Positions 19,801 to 32,100 of a DNA stretch of 64,000 nucleotides are shown one piece after another (position 1 is the stretch's first letter; each line of letters starts with the position of its first letter). A program made the translations under genes and the position numbers. The DNA is from Gonapodya sp. JEL0774 (lineage: Eukaryota; Monoblepharomycota; Monoblepharidomycetes; Monoblepharidales; Gonapodyaceae): the NCBI GenBank assembly GCA_027604505.1, contig JADIIX010000053.1, positions 86,013-150,012 on the forward strand, in the 5' to 3' direction. The notes under the pieces are model-generated. The model was not told where the DNA came from, did no database searches, and saw nothing but the letters and a program-made list of their open reading frames with translations.

Positions 19801-22316
19801 GTTGCTGATGTTGCCCAGTGGCTCCAACTTCGGGAGAAATATCACCCATGTTCACGCCCCGCATCCCTCTCCCTGCCCCGATCATTCCGGAAGCCTGTGA
19901 TACCTGTGCAGCCCTACGCGCTTGATCAGCTGTAACCTGCTGATGATGGTGTTGCTGCTGGGTGATCTGCTGATGCTGCATCGGGTGATGGTGTCCATGC
20001 CCCAGCATTTGAGGTGATGGGTACGGCCTCCCGTGCTGGTTGTGTCCACCGTGGCCCAGACTAGACATACGATGCAAGTGCGTATGCTGCTGCTGCTGTT
20101 GTACTCCTTGGCCTTGAGATTGTGCCATCCCAGACCCCAAACTCATATTCATAGCCATTCCAGTCGCCATACCCATGCCCATCACCCCAGTAGGGGGTGG
20201 TGAATCCGCCATGATACCATAACTACCACTGGCCCCACCACCTCCAACGCTTGGCAAGGAATCAAGGCCCACTGTAAATTCGAGCTCAAACTCTGCAGCC
20301 TCTCTCGGCAAACCGACATCGACTGGCGATTGTGCGAACCCTGCGGATCCGGATTCTCCAGAAACTCCGGAACCGGACACAGGACCGTTTCCGCCAAACG
20401 AGGAATACAACGCATTCAGGTCTGGTGCGGGGGATGAACCGGAAGGTGGCGGAGATATCGAAGTAAAGAAGCCAGGGGACACAGACAGCATTGACGGGGA
20501 AAAAGCAGGCTCAAAAGGTGAGTCAGCCAGGGAAAGCGAAATTTGGGTAGGTGACGATGCCGTTGAAGGCTGAGGTGGCACAGCTGTTGCAGCGGTGGTG
20601 GATGTTGTGGATGAGACAGATGTTTGTTGTTGCTGCTGTGAGTTGAGCGAAGAAGATATCGGGGCATCTGTTGGTGATGAGGAGCAACCTTGCGCCTGCC
20701 CTGACAACGACGTGGCGGCCGCTTCCATCATGGACGAGGATGGGGCACCAATCCCCAGATGATGTCGATCCCTATCTTTCGCCACGTCGGATCCTCGGCG
20801 GGGCTTGTTGGACGATGCTACGCGAGTAAGGGACGACACTGCTTGGGGAAGGGGGTGCTGGTTATGGTTCATACCAGTATTACTCCGGCTTCCAGGTGCC
20901 ACCAACGTGTTAGTGGCCGCTGTGCCCATTCCAATAACCCTGCCACTTTGGTGTTGTTGTTGGCCCGCACTGGGTCTCCTTTCTCGTGCTTCCATGGCTG
21001 AGTGACCTTCTTCCGGTCCCATCCCCTCTTCCTCAGCCACAGATTGAATGCAGGGTCTATCACACTCCAGACTGCCTTCAGTATGCTCTGTATCGTAGTG
21101 CTCCCCGTTCCCTAAGCCATCACCGTCTGCATCCTCATCATCGAGGTACTCTACTCCTTCATCGAACTCGGCATCAGAGTATCCATCAAGAGGGTCAAGA
21201 GGCCCATCGTACTCATGATTAAAATCGGTTGAGTGGTTGACACTGGATGGGTCTCCTCCAGTGTTCGATCGTGCTGGTGCTCTGTGGTTGTGAGGATCGA
21301 CACCGGGCCACGACGGTGCAGGAGTGGGGCTTGCCGATGCTGGCCCACGTGACCACGAGTTCGTGTTATGAGAAGATTGGCCGTTGGAATGGGGCCAGTG
21401 GTTGGATTGGCCTCGATACGATGAGTATCCGTTAGTGGGATGAGGTGCAGGTGTAGAGAGGAATCGAGAGTCACTTTTGGGGTCGTGGTGAGAATATGCA
21501 GAGTTCGGGCCCCGTTGCAGATGATGTACGGCAGTAGCTGCGGATGGGGGATGGCTCTTCCGGCGGGGAACGGAAGACAGCGAGTCGCTATTCAACGGAG
21601 TGGAATCAGGTCGGTAAGGCGAGTTAGGATTCTGCGCATTGTGAGCAGATTTGCGCTTCACGGCGGGACTGGAGGATGTAGATATGGAGGATGTCGAAGA
21701 AGCGTTCGACGACGGGGCTCGACGAGGGCGGCCTTTTTCATGAAAGGTAAAGCGGTGGAGGCACAAAGACAGTGCGAAACGCAGCCGCACACAAAGATGG
21801 AGAAGGCAAAAGAAAAAGAAAAGACAGATAGACGGACAATCAGTGTTGAAGTGGGTGCGAAACCTCACAGATTTAAAAGGAGGCACAACGGCCAGATGAA
21901 GGCACGACCGTGCAGACAACTCTCAAGGAGCCAGGTCCACCTTTCAGAGTAGTAACGTACCCAGCAGAGTGGCCGGACCGGTGTCCGAGCACGCACCCAG
22001 GATAAGGGGAGTGCCATAAGAAGAGCCCTACCCTGACACTCACCTCTCGGTCTCTCCACCCGGTCAAACGAGCAATCAACCCGTCTTCGAATGCAGTGTA
22101 CACAGGCTGTGTCATTTGCAGCGATGATACATCGGATCTTCCTGAAGGTCAGAATGTGGAACGGGTTTCAGGTTGAGGACCAATCATGACAGGGTCAATA
22201 ACCGCGAGCCCGTAGCATTCCCGCCTTCCTAACGTCTCCTCTCACCTGGAATGACAGGCGTTACAGCTCTTCTTTTGCCCACTATTACTCAGCCCTTGCG
22301 ACAAGTCTACCTCCAT
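16829..22316 (-). CDS. Large Zn2Cys6 transcription factor
   Basis: This is a nuclear fungal-type regulator of roughly 1,600-1,700 residues. Exon 1 (22246-22316) and exon 2 (22044-22141) encode the binuclear zinc cluster KSCNACHSRKIRC, then ACVHCIRRRVDC, with spacing C-x2-C-x6-C-x8-C-x2-C-x6-C. Exon 3 starts at 21732 with a basic AT-hook-like stretch (RPRGRPRR across the junction). It then runs about 900 residues of low complexity: an acidic patch near 21130-21190, Gln/His-rich tracts near 20090 and 19900-20000, and Ser/Gly-rich parts. The fungal-specific regulatory domain follows (LLASPLLMYSVLALASAW, VKRRTFWTVRVAATSCS). The last exon (16829-18040) adds another Q-rich run (17530-17570) and a helical C-terminus. 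Targets are unknown. The ATG at 22316 is the first Met of the frame. It is divergent from PARP1. Confidence 0.85.
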
Positions 22317-23673
22317 CACGCAGGCCCTCTTCGCCACTGTGTCACTCAGGGTTCTCTTTGTTGCCGGTTTTATCCGATTGGTTGTCCTTCTTCTTGTTTC
22401 TGGTGTCCAATACCTCCCTTGACTGTTTTTGTTGGTTGTCTCCCGGAGTGGAGCCAACCAACCGGGAACCCCAACCCCTCCCTCCCCCCAAACCGTCTGA
22501 TATTTATAGCCACAAGTGACTGCCCGCAGGATTTAAGCAGGCATAAATTAGAATCCTCTTTTCAAGGGCCTACTAACTGCAGGAGTACCCAGATTATTCC
22601 CTGTCAGAAAGAGATTTCTCGCTACAGTTTGGAGAGGTAACGCAAAACAAAAAAAATTGAAGTGATAGATCTCTCGTCACGGCACTTTCCTTGTTCCCTT
22701 CTCCAGTCCCCAACCTGCCCCGGCAACAAAGCACCTGCCCCTCACGCAAAGGGTGCAGGCTCTCTGAGACCATACATTCTGTTCTACACTTTTCCTATCC
22801 TACTTTGCTATAATGACAGTGTATTACATATATTAGTTCAGACACGTGGCCTACAGGATCAAGGCAGTCGTCTGTCGACGGGAACGTCAACTCAAATGCG
22901 GACTCAAGATGTCATTGCGACTATGCTAAAGAATACTCTAGTGCGATGATGAATCATTTTGTCCGAATTATCTCTTGTTATGGGTGGGAGATGGAGTGGA
23001 TGCTTTTTTAGAACTATTGTATTGCCGATTCAAGGAGCAGGTTCAATCCTCCCCCTCCTTCGGACCCACAGTCAGTCATCACAAAACCTGCCAATGTGTC
23101 ATTTCATGGATATTAGTTTATCGCAACTCATGCCTTCTCCAATTTATTGTACCCGACAGCCCAGTAACTCGCTCCAAAGCTGTTGTTCTCCACCACAGTG
23201 AGATCTGATCAGCTGGGCGCTCATTAAGCCATCAAATCTCATTCGATTCCCCTTTCCACAACTCCCCTTCATGGATCTCCCCGCAATATTGGTGGGCATA
23301 CCCTGTCACCGACGGTGCAGATGCTTGGAACCACCAGTAACTCGGCATTACATAAAGTCGGTCAGAACGAGGTGGGGTTGGAAGTTGAGAACGGCAATGA
23401 TGGGGATCAGCAAGCGGAGGCAAAGGTGCGCGAGGAGGGAAGACGAGAAAGTGCACAAACCTTTTGATGTCGGGACTGGGATGACCGCAGCAGTGCCAGA
23501 GCACCACAATCAAGTCTCAGTGACAGGGAACATTTGGTTGAACGAAGTAAGTTCGTTCCCAAGTGGAAACATCGAGAACTTGAATCAAACGTAAGTTATT
23601 GAATTGTGTCAACGCTGAGTAACATGCCCATTCATGCAATCAATCCGATGTATAAGCTGTGTTCTGAACAGGA
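22317..23673. other. Divergent promoter region, transcription factor / PARP1
   Basis: This 1.36-kb stretch lies between two divergently transcribed genes. It contains pyrimidine-rich segments, an A-run near 22648, and frames on both strands (for example 23232-23513) without protein-like quality. A missed small exon cannot be excluded. I see no tRNA or repeat. Confidence 0.4.
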
Positions 23674-26600
23674 ATGGCCTTCCAACCCGGTGACATTAGC
23701 GCAGAGTATGCGAAGGTGACTGATGCATCTCTTTGGGGTTCGTTGTGTCTTCCTCTCTGACCGGTCATCACAAACATTCTGTTCAGAGCGGACGAGCAGG
23801 ATGCAAAGGATGCAAATCGAATATCGCTATGGGTGCCGTAAGAATTGGGAGACACACTCAGAGTATGGCATGTGAGTCGTTCTTTTTTTTGTGGGTGCGT
23901 GTGGTTCTTGGGGATTGTGAAATGAGACGGGACGAAGGTGTATGGACCAAAGGAGATGGACAAACGACGAAAAGAACCCTCTCCATTGCAATGTTTACCG
24001 AGCAAAAAAGCCGATGCTCACAGTCTTGTTTTTACATCAAAACCGAAACCAAACCCAACCTGTTCCCTCCCGGCCGAATCTTCACTTCCCCTTTTCCGCT
24101 TTATAAAGTTGACGGTATCATGACTGCCTGGTTCCATCCTTCATGCTTTTCGAAGAAAGCGTTTGGCAAGAACACCAAATTGTCTGTAAGTCTCAAACAA
24201 CAGTTATGACGTGGTCCCAATCACCTCTCAAGGACCGTTCCAGGAAATTCTTGGTGTCCCTTCTTTGCGTTGGGAAGATCAACAGAGTCTTGGTAAAATT
24301 TTCGGTGACGGGGGTGGTGGTGGCGGTGGTGCCCGGAAGCCGACTGGTGGTTCCAGTGGCTCAGGGCGTGCACAAGACGTGGAAGAATCAAACTCGGGTG
24401 AGTTGTTGCTGCTCCAATTTGGGAATGCGATGAGTGCGAAGAGCATTCTGACCACGCAAATGCAGCCCTTAACATTGCTTATGCTCCCACTTCTCGATCA
24501 ACCTGTCACGGATGCGAGAGCAAAATCGAAAAGGGGGAACTAAGGATGGCGTTTAAAGAAAGCAAAGGAGACGATGCACGGCCGTGGTTGGAAGTGGACA
24601 GGTGGTGTAAGTTTTGCTATTGCGTTTGGCTTTCCTTGTTGGATGCGATGGCGAACCGAGAGGGACCTTGAAACCCACGGCCCACTCACATCTCTCAAAC
24701 TTTTTTTTTTTTGTGTAATTCACCAATCCCACTTCGCGCGCTGCACTGCTCTGATTTCGTTAGATCATCCTCCTTGTTTCTACACACACGCCCTGGTCGC
24801 AACACCTTCACCGTGTCCAGTATCTGACGTGAAGGATGTCAAGATATTCAGCGGTTGGAAGAGCATCGGTGGGTTTTAAGGGATGTTGGTGGTGTTGGGG
24901 GTCACTCGCAAGGGACCGAATTGGTGATTCACTTCATTGCGTTCTCGCCAGCCAAACCTCATCTCGACTATGCGACCGCGTGTTTGACTGGCACCCCGCC
25001 AGCTGGTCCTGTTCCATCAAATTTGTCTGGGGACAATGTAGGACCGAAGAAGAAAAAGGCAAAGAAATCAATGAGAGGGAGTGCCGAGGAGATGGACGAC
25101 GAAGAGGCTGAGGTGGGGACTGAGGAGGAGTACGCACTTCCGGAACGCAAAACCAAAGCAAGGGGCAGAGCCGCCCTGGAGGAAGGTGAGAGGAAGAGGA
25201 AGCGGGGAAAACCGCAGACGAACGAGGTTCAAGAAGATCAAGGGGATGTCAGTATGGACGAGACATATGTAGCGAGACCAACGAGAAGAGCAAAAAACGC
25301 CGACAGCCGAATGAAACGAGACGTGGTAAAGAAGAGAGACGGGGATGAGGAAGAAGAGTCCAGAACGGAGACTAAAAGCGATCCCCAGCCTCCTCGTCGG
25401 CGAAAGAGGGGAGTGACCAAGGACGGGCATTCGACGGTTAGTTATTCGACGGTTAGTTTGCCGAGCGATGAAGCGCCACATGCGGCTTCAAAGGACGATG
25501 TGCAATTGCCAGGACGGCGTAAGAAGGCGAAACGGGTTGAGGAGGATTTGGACGCCAAGGACAACATCGAGATGGAAGACGACGAAGCTGACAAACCTAA
25601 GAGGGGAAGAGGAGGGCCCAGACTCAAGAAGGAGACTCTTCACCACGAGTTGGGTGCGGAAGACATGAAAGAGTCCAAGAAGAGGAAGCTGAAAGAGCCT
25701 TCGAATGGCAAAGGCAAACTCAAAGCCGAAGAAGATGCAGAGGTAGCGAAAGAAGAGCAACAGGACCAAGGGCTTATGGATCCGGCACGCATACAAGCAG
25801 AGGCGCTGTGGCAGGTGAAAGTGAGTTCTCGAAAGGTATGAGGCCCACCCGAAACAGTGATTCCATGCACTTCAACTGGTAGGACAAGCTCTCCTCCTTC
25901 TCACTCGGTGGCCGAGGCACTGTCTTACGCTGCCTGAATGCGCTGGGGTTTTCGATGCCCACACCGACGGAAACTGCTGCCAAAACCCTATTCGCAGATG
26001 TCCTCACGTTCGGGCTTTCTGGGCCATGCCCTGAGTGCCGTTCATCTTTCCTTGCTCCCAACGAAAAGGGTACAGGATACCGTTGTCCCAAGATCCACGA
26101 TTGGGGCGCGTGCCCCTTCGAGACGACGCACCCGGTGTTTGATAAGAAGGGGACAGAGACGAGAATTGGGAGCGATTTGACGGCAATTTTGGGCGAAGAA
26201 TTAGTGGAGAAGATTCTGGAGGTGGCGAGGGGAGTAGGCGAAGTGACGAGGGTTTTGCAATCAGAGGTACGTCTTTGGCGCCTGTCTGAGTCCATCAAGG
26301 ATTTACATTTTGCGCCATCCTACAGCCCAAGCGTGTCAAGACAGTCGCTTCAAGTACCTCCATTTCTTCACCCACTGCTTTCGTCCCCCGGTTTGGTGCC
26401 ACCACTGGTGAACCTTTCCGTGGTATGACATTTGTGTTGGCAGGTGGTTTTTCCCGTCCACATGGCGAAATCGCGTCAAGGATAAAAGTCGCAGGGGGGA
26501 TCGTCGACACAAACGTGACGGAAGGAACGACTTTGGTTGTGAGCTCCAGAGTAGAGTGCAATAAGGATGAATCGGCGACAACTGCCAAGATTTTGAGGAC

Positions 26601-28944
26601 AAAAGAACTGGGGATAGAGGTGGTTGGAGAGGTGGGTGTTTGTGAGGAATCTAGCTCTTGCAGCGTGGGCTTGGCTTGGCCATCATCTGAGCTCTGGTGC
26701 ATGCACTTGAACGATTTATTTCTACAGAATTTCATTGATGAGTGTATTGGCAAGAAGCAATTGTTGGATTGGCGGATCGATGGATGGCGGATCTGGGGTG
26801 GGGACGAAGATTCGGTTAGAAAACGCAAGGAGAGGAAAGAAAAGGAGGTTCGTGATAACTACTGATAATCGCTTTCAGAAGTGACTCATGAGTGAATACT
26901 TCGCAGGAGTTTCGTCCCAAAAAATTACAAGCGATGACAGTCAAGAACTCGACTGCGGTCGACCCAAAAAGTGCTTATACTGCGACGCATCATGTATACC
27001 GAGTGAGGAATATCTAGGATGCAATGTCGAGTTCTTGATTGACTCTTTCCACCGTTCAATGTTCGAACATTAGGACAAGCAAAACGTCCCATGGACTGTA
27101 CAAATGGTTCGTGTCGACGCCGCTACGGGTCGGAATAGCTACTACGTACTTCAAATTCTCGAGAGTGACGGAGGAGGAAGAGGTTACGTATTTCTCAAGA
27201 GCTGGGGTCGGGTTGGAACAAACATAGGGCAGATCGAAGAGGACACTTGTGACTTGGAGTGGGCAAAGTCAACTTTTGCAGTCAACTTTGCCGAGAAAAG
27301 TGGAAACAAGTGGTTGTTGAAACCTTATGAGGCCATTGCAGTGAGTATTTAATTCAAGGTTTGTGTCCCAGTTCACCTGCGTTGTTAATTTTTCACTGCA
27401 GAATCGGTACACCGTGGTCGATGTGGACTATGGTGGCGAGAAAGCGGAGACTGTGTCGACGAAGATCACCTCTGATTTGGTGGATTCCTCGAGTCTCGCG
27501 AAGCCTGTTGCAGAGCTCGTTGCCTTGCTTTTCGATATGGAGAGGATGAAACAGACGATGCTCTCATTCGAAATTGACCTTAGCAAGATGCCGCTAGGCA
27601 AGTTCCGCTGAATACGTGCGGTTGGAGGCCCGACAACCTCGATAACCGTGAATTTCATGATTGCAGGAAAACTGTCCAAAGCAGCCATAAGTCGCGCGTA
27701 TACAATTCTCGCCGAAGCTCAGGAGCTAGTCAACCAACGTACACATAACTCCGAAACCCCGGGACTCAAATCCGGTTTTGCACGTGTTTCCAACGTTTTC
27801 TACTCAACAATCCCACATGATTTCGGAAGGAACTCACCACCACTTCTAGATGACGAGGATCTGATTCAGAGCAAATTGAGCATGCTTGACACCCTTCGGG
27901 ATATAGAAGTTTTCAACTCGATCATTGCTGAAGAAACTGACGAGAAGAAGGCAGAGAACGTTGTTGATCAGCACTACAAGAAACTAAAGTGTTCAATTGA
28001 GGTCGTCGATAACGATTCGGTTTGTTCTTCATGTTTTGAAGAAAGGACGTACTTGCAAAAAATAATCTTCTGGGAACTCCAGGTTGAGTTTTCGCGAATC
28101 AAGAAACAACTTGACAGCACGCACGCTCCGACGCATTCGCAATACTCATTGGAGATCGAGCATGTGTTTAGAGTTTCGAGGGATCAAGATGAAGAAAGGT
28201 TTTCATCATGGAAGAACAATAAGAACAGGAGTGAGCGTTTGCACAACACCGAGACGCGACATGACGAGTCTAATTGCGCTCCTTAGTGCTGTTATGGCAT
28301 GGCTCCAGGCTTTCGAACTGGGTGGGAATCCTCAGCCAAGGTTTACGTATCGCCCCACCGGAAGCTCCTGTTACCGGCTACATGTTCGGGAAAGCGTTGT
28401 ATTTTGCGGACATGGTATCTAAGTCTGCGAACGTGAGTTGGACCTGGGTTCTGCCTTTATTTTATTCACTATCGTTACTGCGGTTTCATTGGCCCGAAGT
28501 ACTGCTTTGCAACGCCCACAAATCCTTATGGTTTGCTGACATTGTGTGAAGTGGCGCTGGGTGATATGTAAGTCCGTTTCGTTTCTTAAAGCAGACGAGT
28601 CTCCCACTAATACTTGCATGCGGTGCAGGTACGAGTTGACTGCGGCGCAGATGATTACAAAACTGCCCCCTGGGAAGGAGAGCACAAAAGGTTGTGGCAA
28701 AACCGGTCCGTCTTCTTTCGACTTGGAAGATGGATTGCGCCGCCCTTTAGGCCCTCCCACTGGCCAAAACATACCGGTGAGTAGTGTTCGACTGAATCCC
28801 TGCAGTAAACTGAATTGCTTTTGGTAGGGGACGAAAAGAACGGACTTACTTTACAATGAATATATGGTATATTCTGAAAGCCAACAACGTATGCGGTACC
28901 TCGTCAAAGTCAAGTTTCATTTCGGTCGTTCGGGACGGTTTTAG
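23674..28944 (+). CDS. PARP1: Poly(ADP-ribose) polymerase, PARP1 type
   Basis: This nuclear DNA-break sensor uses NAD+ to make poly(ADP-ribose). Domains in order: zinc finger 1 over three exons (23674-23715, 23787-23871, 24109-24185; [19 protein letters not shown]...[13 protein letters not shown]); zinc finger 2 ([20 protein letters not shown]); a Lys/Arg/Glu-rich linker (25040-25750); PADR1 with Cys ligands ([27 protein letters not shown]); BRCT ([17 protein letters not shown]); WGR ([30 protein letters not shown]); the helical regulatory domain ([18 protein letters not shown]); and the catalytic domain. The H-Y-E triad is intact: His in [11 protein letters not shown] (28298), Tyr in KALYFADM (28400) and Glu in LLYNEYMVY (28858). 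An in-frame TAG near 28284 lies within a 56-nt GTGAGC...TTAG intron, so the gene is not broken. Exon borders in the zinc finger 2-PADR1 part are approximate. Confidence 0.95.
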
Positions 28945-29101
28945 CATATCTGCATCGGCTGATTTGAAGAAATGTACCGTTTTTGCATAAACTGGCACTT
29001 GTCCGTTTACACCGTCAGAAGGAGAAGGTTGAAATAAGTCAGGAATTGATTGTACTGTAATAGTGCCTCTATATACAATAATAGCAATGGGTAATCGGAA
29101 T

Positions 29102-32100
29102 CTAGACGGTGTTGTTTCCTGATAGATTCGCACTTGATTTACTTCCTTCAATAAGTTCGCGAGCTTCTTTCGTAGTAGCATTTGCTTCGGGGGTAGCCCA
29201 CTTTGATCGGTCCACCTCTATGAACAGCAGCCAGCAAATCAAATATTTGCAAAATGCGAGGACGCACTGTGAAACTCACCATCACCGTAGTCTACGAACA
29301 ATTCCTCGCCCTTCAATATGTCTCGACAAGTCCTGACAATAATCTGATTCACTTTCGCTCCCATGATATACTCAACGTTGATTCGGGTCTTGTCCTCGTT
29401 AATAAAATGCAGACAACAGTAGCCCGGCAGCGATGGCTTAGTGAACGGCATACCGTCGGGGTCAGTTGCGTCAAGTACAATGTGACCATATCGAATCTGA
29501 AGATGAGGACAAGCGAAGAGCATTAAGGGCAGAGGACAGCATGACTGCGTTTCAGAAGAAGGACGTACCGTGTACATATTAGACAAAAGCATGTGTTCTT
29601 TTCGAGCATCGTACTCATCCTCCAACATTGGTACCCCAAAGTAGAACCCTAAGTAAGTGTATTTGGGTATCGATCGGCGCGCATAGACTCCGTTTCCTGA
29701 GTTTAAGATCTTAGAGAGTATGTGTGGAGAAACGAAGTTTTGGTGCACATTTGTAAGACACGGTCCAACGAACAACTCACCGAAGAAGGTCTGACATCCA
29801 ACAGCTCCTCCAGAGATCCCGGCAATGGTTCCTTTTCCTTCAATGTATGTCGTAGCACGGGAACATCCACTTCCATCGCTTCAATCATGCCCGGTGCCAA
29901 CTCAGCAGGCAAGCTCACAGCACTTTCCGGGAAAGCCGTATTTGCCAAAGACTCCATAACCAGCTCGTGACTCATATTAAGATGGCTCGGTGCACCCGCC
30001 TCGTATTCTGAACTAGTCTTGGAACGCTTCGTCAGTAAGCTGGGTGCTGCTGGAAAGCTCTCTACTTCGTCGCCATCCTCCGACCAGCGCTCCACCTCAA
30101 ATTCCGTAGGCATCTTCCGCTTCTCCCCGCGGCTTCCACAGGAGCCTTGAGACGGTCTGCCGTCGGCCCTCATTTCATCGTCGGAATCGGCTGCACTGCG
30201 ATAGGCGGAATCGATGTCCGTTAAAGGGGGGGTCAGCGCACCAACTGCAAATGTGGTTTCAGATTCCACTAAAGATCCCGTTCGGCGACGACGGACTTGA
30301 GTTTTCAACAGATAGGGTTTGCTCGTGGAGGTTCCTTTGGCCGTAAATGTCCTGTTCCCTCTGGATCCCATGCTGCCTGCTCTCGAACCTCTTCTCGTTC
30401 CTTTCTTCACTGGTTTGTTTTCAACAGCGACTTTGATGACTGGGACAGCTTTCTTTATGGAGCTTTTGTTGGCCTCCACCGCATGTCCCCCTTCTTCGTC
30501 CACTCCATCCATCATCCTGATCACTTGGTCTTCCTCATCCTCATCGAGTCCAGGCTCCGCCACCTCCCAAGTATTGAAGACATCATCATCACTGTCGCTG
30601 GGTTCGTCGTCGAAATCTGATATGGACGCCCGAGATCCTTTGACTGGAGCGACGTGACGACTGAGTCCTGGCGGACCGTGCTTTCCCGATCCTCGTGTCC
30701 GGAAAGACGTTCTGGTGGAAGAAGAGCTCATAGTCTTGCTCTGCTCGGTACTGAAATCACCATCTGGTGCCATCAGAGTTCCAGACACACAACCCTCTGC
30801 ACGGAAGTTTTGATATCCATCTACTACCGACGTTGGGTAGCCCAGGATATTGTTCATGGTTGGTTGCGTTCTTGAAAAAGGAATCGAAAATCCACGATTT
30901 CGGCGCACTTTCAGAGGCTTGGAGAGAAAAGCTGAGATGCGCTGCTTCGCCGCTACTTGCTCTGCTGTGGTCTCCTCCACCTTCTTCTTTTGGATGGGCA
31001 TTTTGCTTTTTTCCGTCTCCTCGTTGTACCAAAGGTTTTCTGTGTTAAACATGATGGGCCAATCCTTTTCGACCAAGTCACGAGTCCAGTCAAGGTATGC
31101 CGACCACGCAATCTCAAAAGATGATGACTCAAAAGAGGGGTAAAACCACGTCGTGTTGGAGTTCAGTGGCCGAAAAATGTGCCAAAAACTGTCCCGGTTG
31201 TCAGCGAGCACAGCGGCTGCAATGGTGGAAGGTTTCTAAATTGTGCCGTGGCGGATAGGGAACTTTCTGGCATATGAATCGCGGGCTTATTGCATCCAAA
31301 AGAAACTCACCTTCCCCACAAAACACCGCACCAAGCCTCTTTCCAAGCTGATCTTCTTGTCGAGGGCAAGTCCTCTAACCACGAGCTCACCCTTGCTTAA
31401 CGGCCTGCCAGCTTGACGGAGTGCCATAAACATAACGTAAGAGCCTGTGTACCATCGTGGCCTCGCTGGTGCGGGTCCGTCCGTAGTAGGGGCGCTAATC
31501 TTCGGTTTGCGTGTAGGAATCTTGCGCTTGCTCTTTGAGGGCAGTCCGGCAAGGTCGTGAACAGTCGTTCCGAGGAAGTTGTAGCGAGGTTGAGATACTT
31601 CTTTACCCTGAAGGATTGCTTTTTGTCGACGAGTCGCTCGAGGTTCATCGGGGTCCACCTGCACCTCAAACACGTTGACTGAGGCTGCCGAAGAAGAAGT
31701 ATCTGAAGCCGCATCGTCATCGGGTGGAGTCAGTGGGCGATATTTGTCCCGATTCGCCGTCTCTTGCTTCGAATCCGCAGGCACAACAGACAGAATGCGA
31801 AGGGCAGGAGGCCCGTCGGGATCAGATATCAACTGTGGTGAATGTGACATCACGTCCTCTGTATCGGGCGAATAGTCCGAAGCAACTGTCACAGTATCTG
31901 CAGATCGCCATGAACATTCAGAACATCCAGAGCAGGTAGAGGCCCCATCATCATCGATATCCTCTACCACTGCAATATGGGTCGCAGCAACCCTGGCAGC
32001 AGAGGACACCTGCCCGCGAGTGCGGGCACGAGGACGGGTGACTTCAAAGGGCAGTGTCGGTGAAGAGGATGGGGGCAAAGCAGCACCTGAACCAGGCTGC

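Noticed and set aside
24934-25870. Minus-strand frames opposite the PARP1 linker
   Set aside because: They mirror the Lys/Glu-rich PARP1 linker (giving Phe/Leu/Ser-rich shadows) and have no starts or motifs of their own.
28229-28285. Apparent frameshift/stop before the PARP1 catalytic motif
   Set aside because: A 56-nt GTGAGC...TTAG intron restores [14 protein letters not shown] exactly as in other PARP1 proteins.
28846-29181. 111-residue minus-strand frame overlapping the PARP1 3' end
   Set aside because: The PARP1 C-terminus (LLYNEYMVY...) and the SET gene's last exon explain both parts; the frame itself has no independent support.
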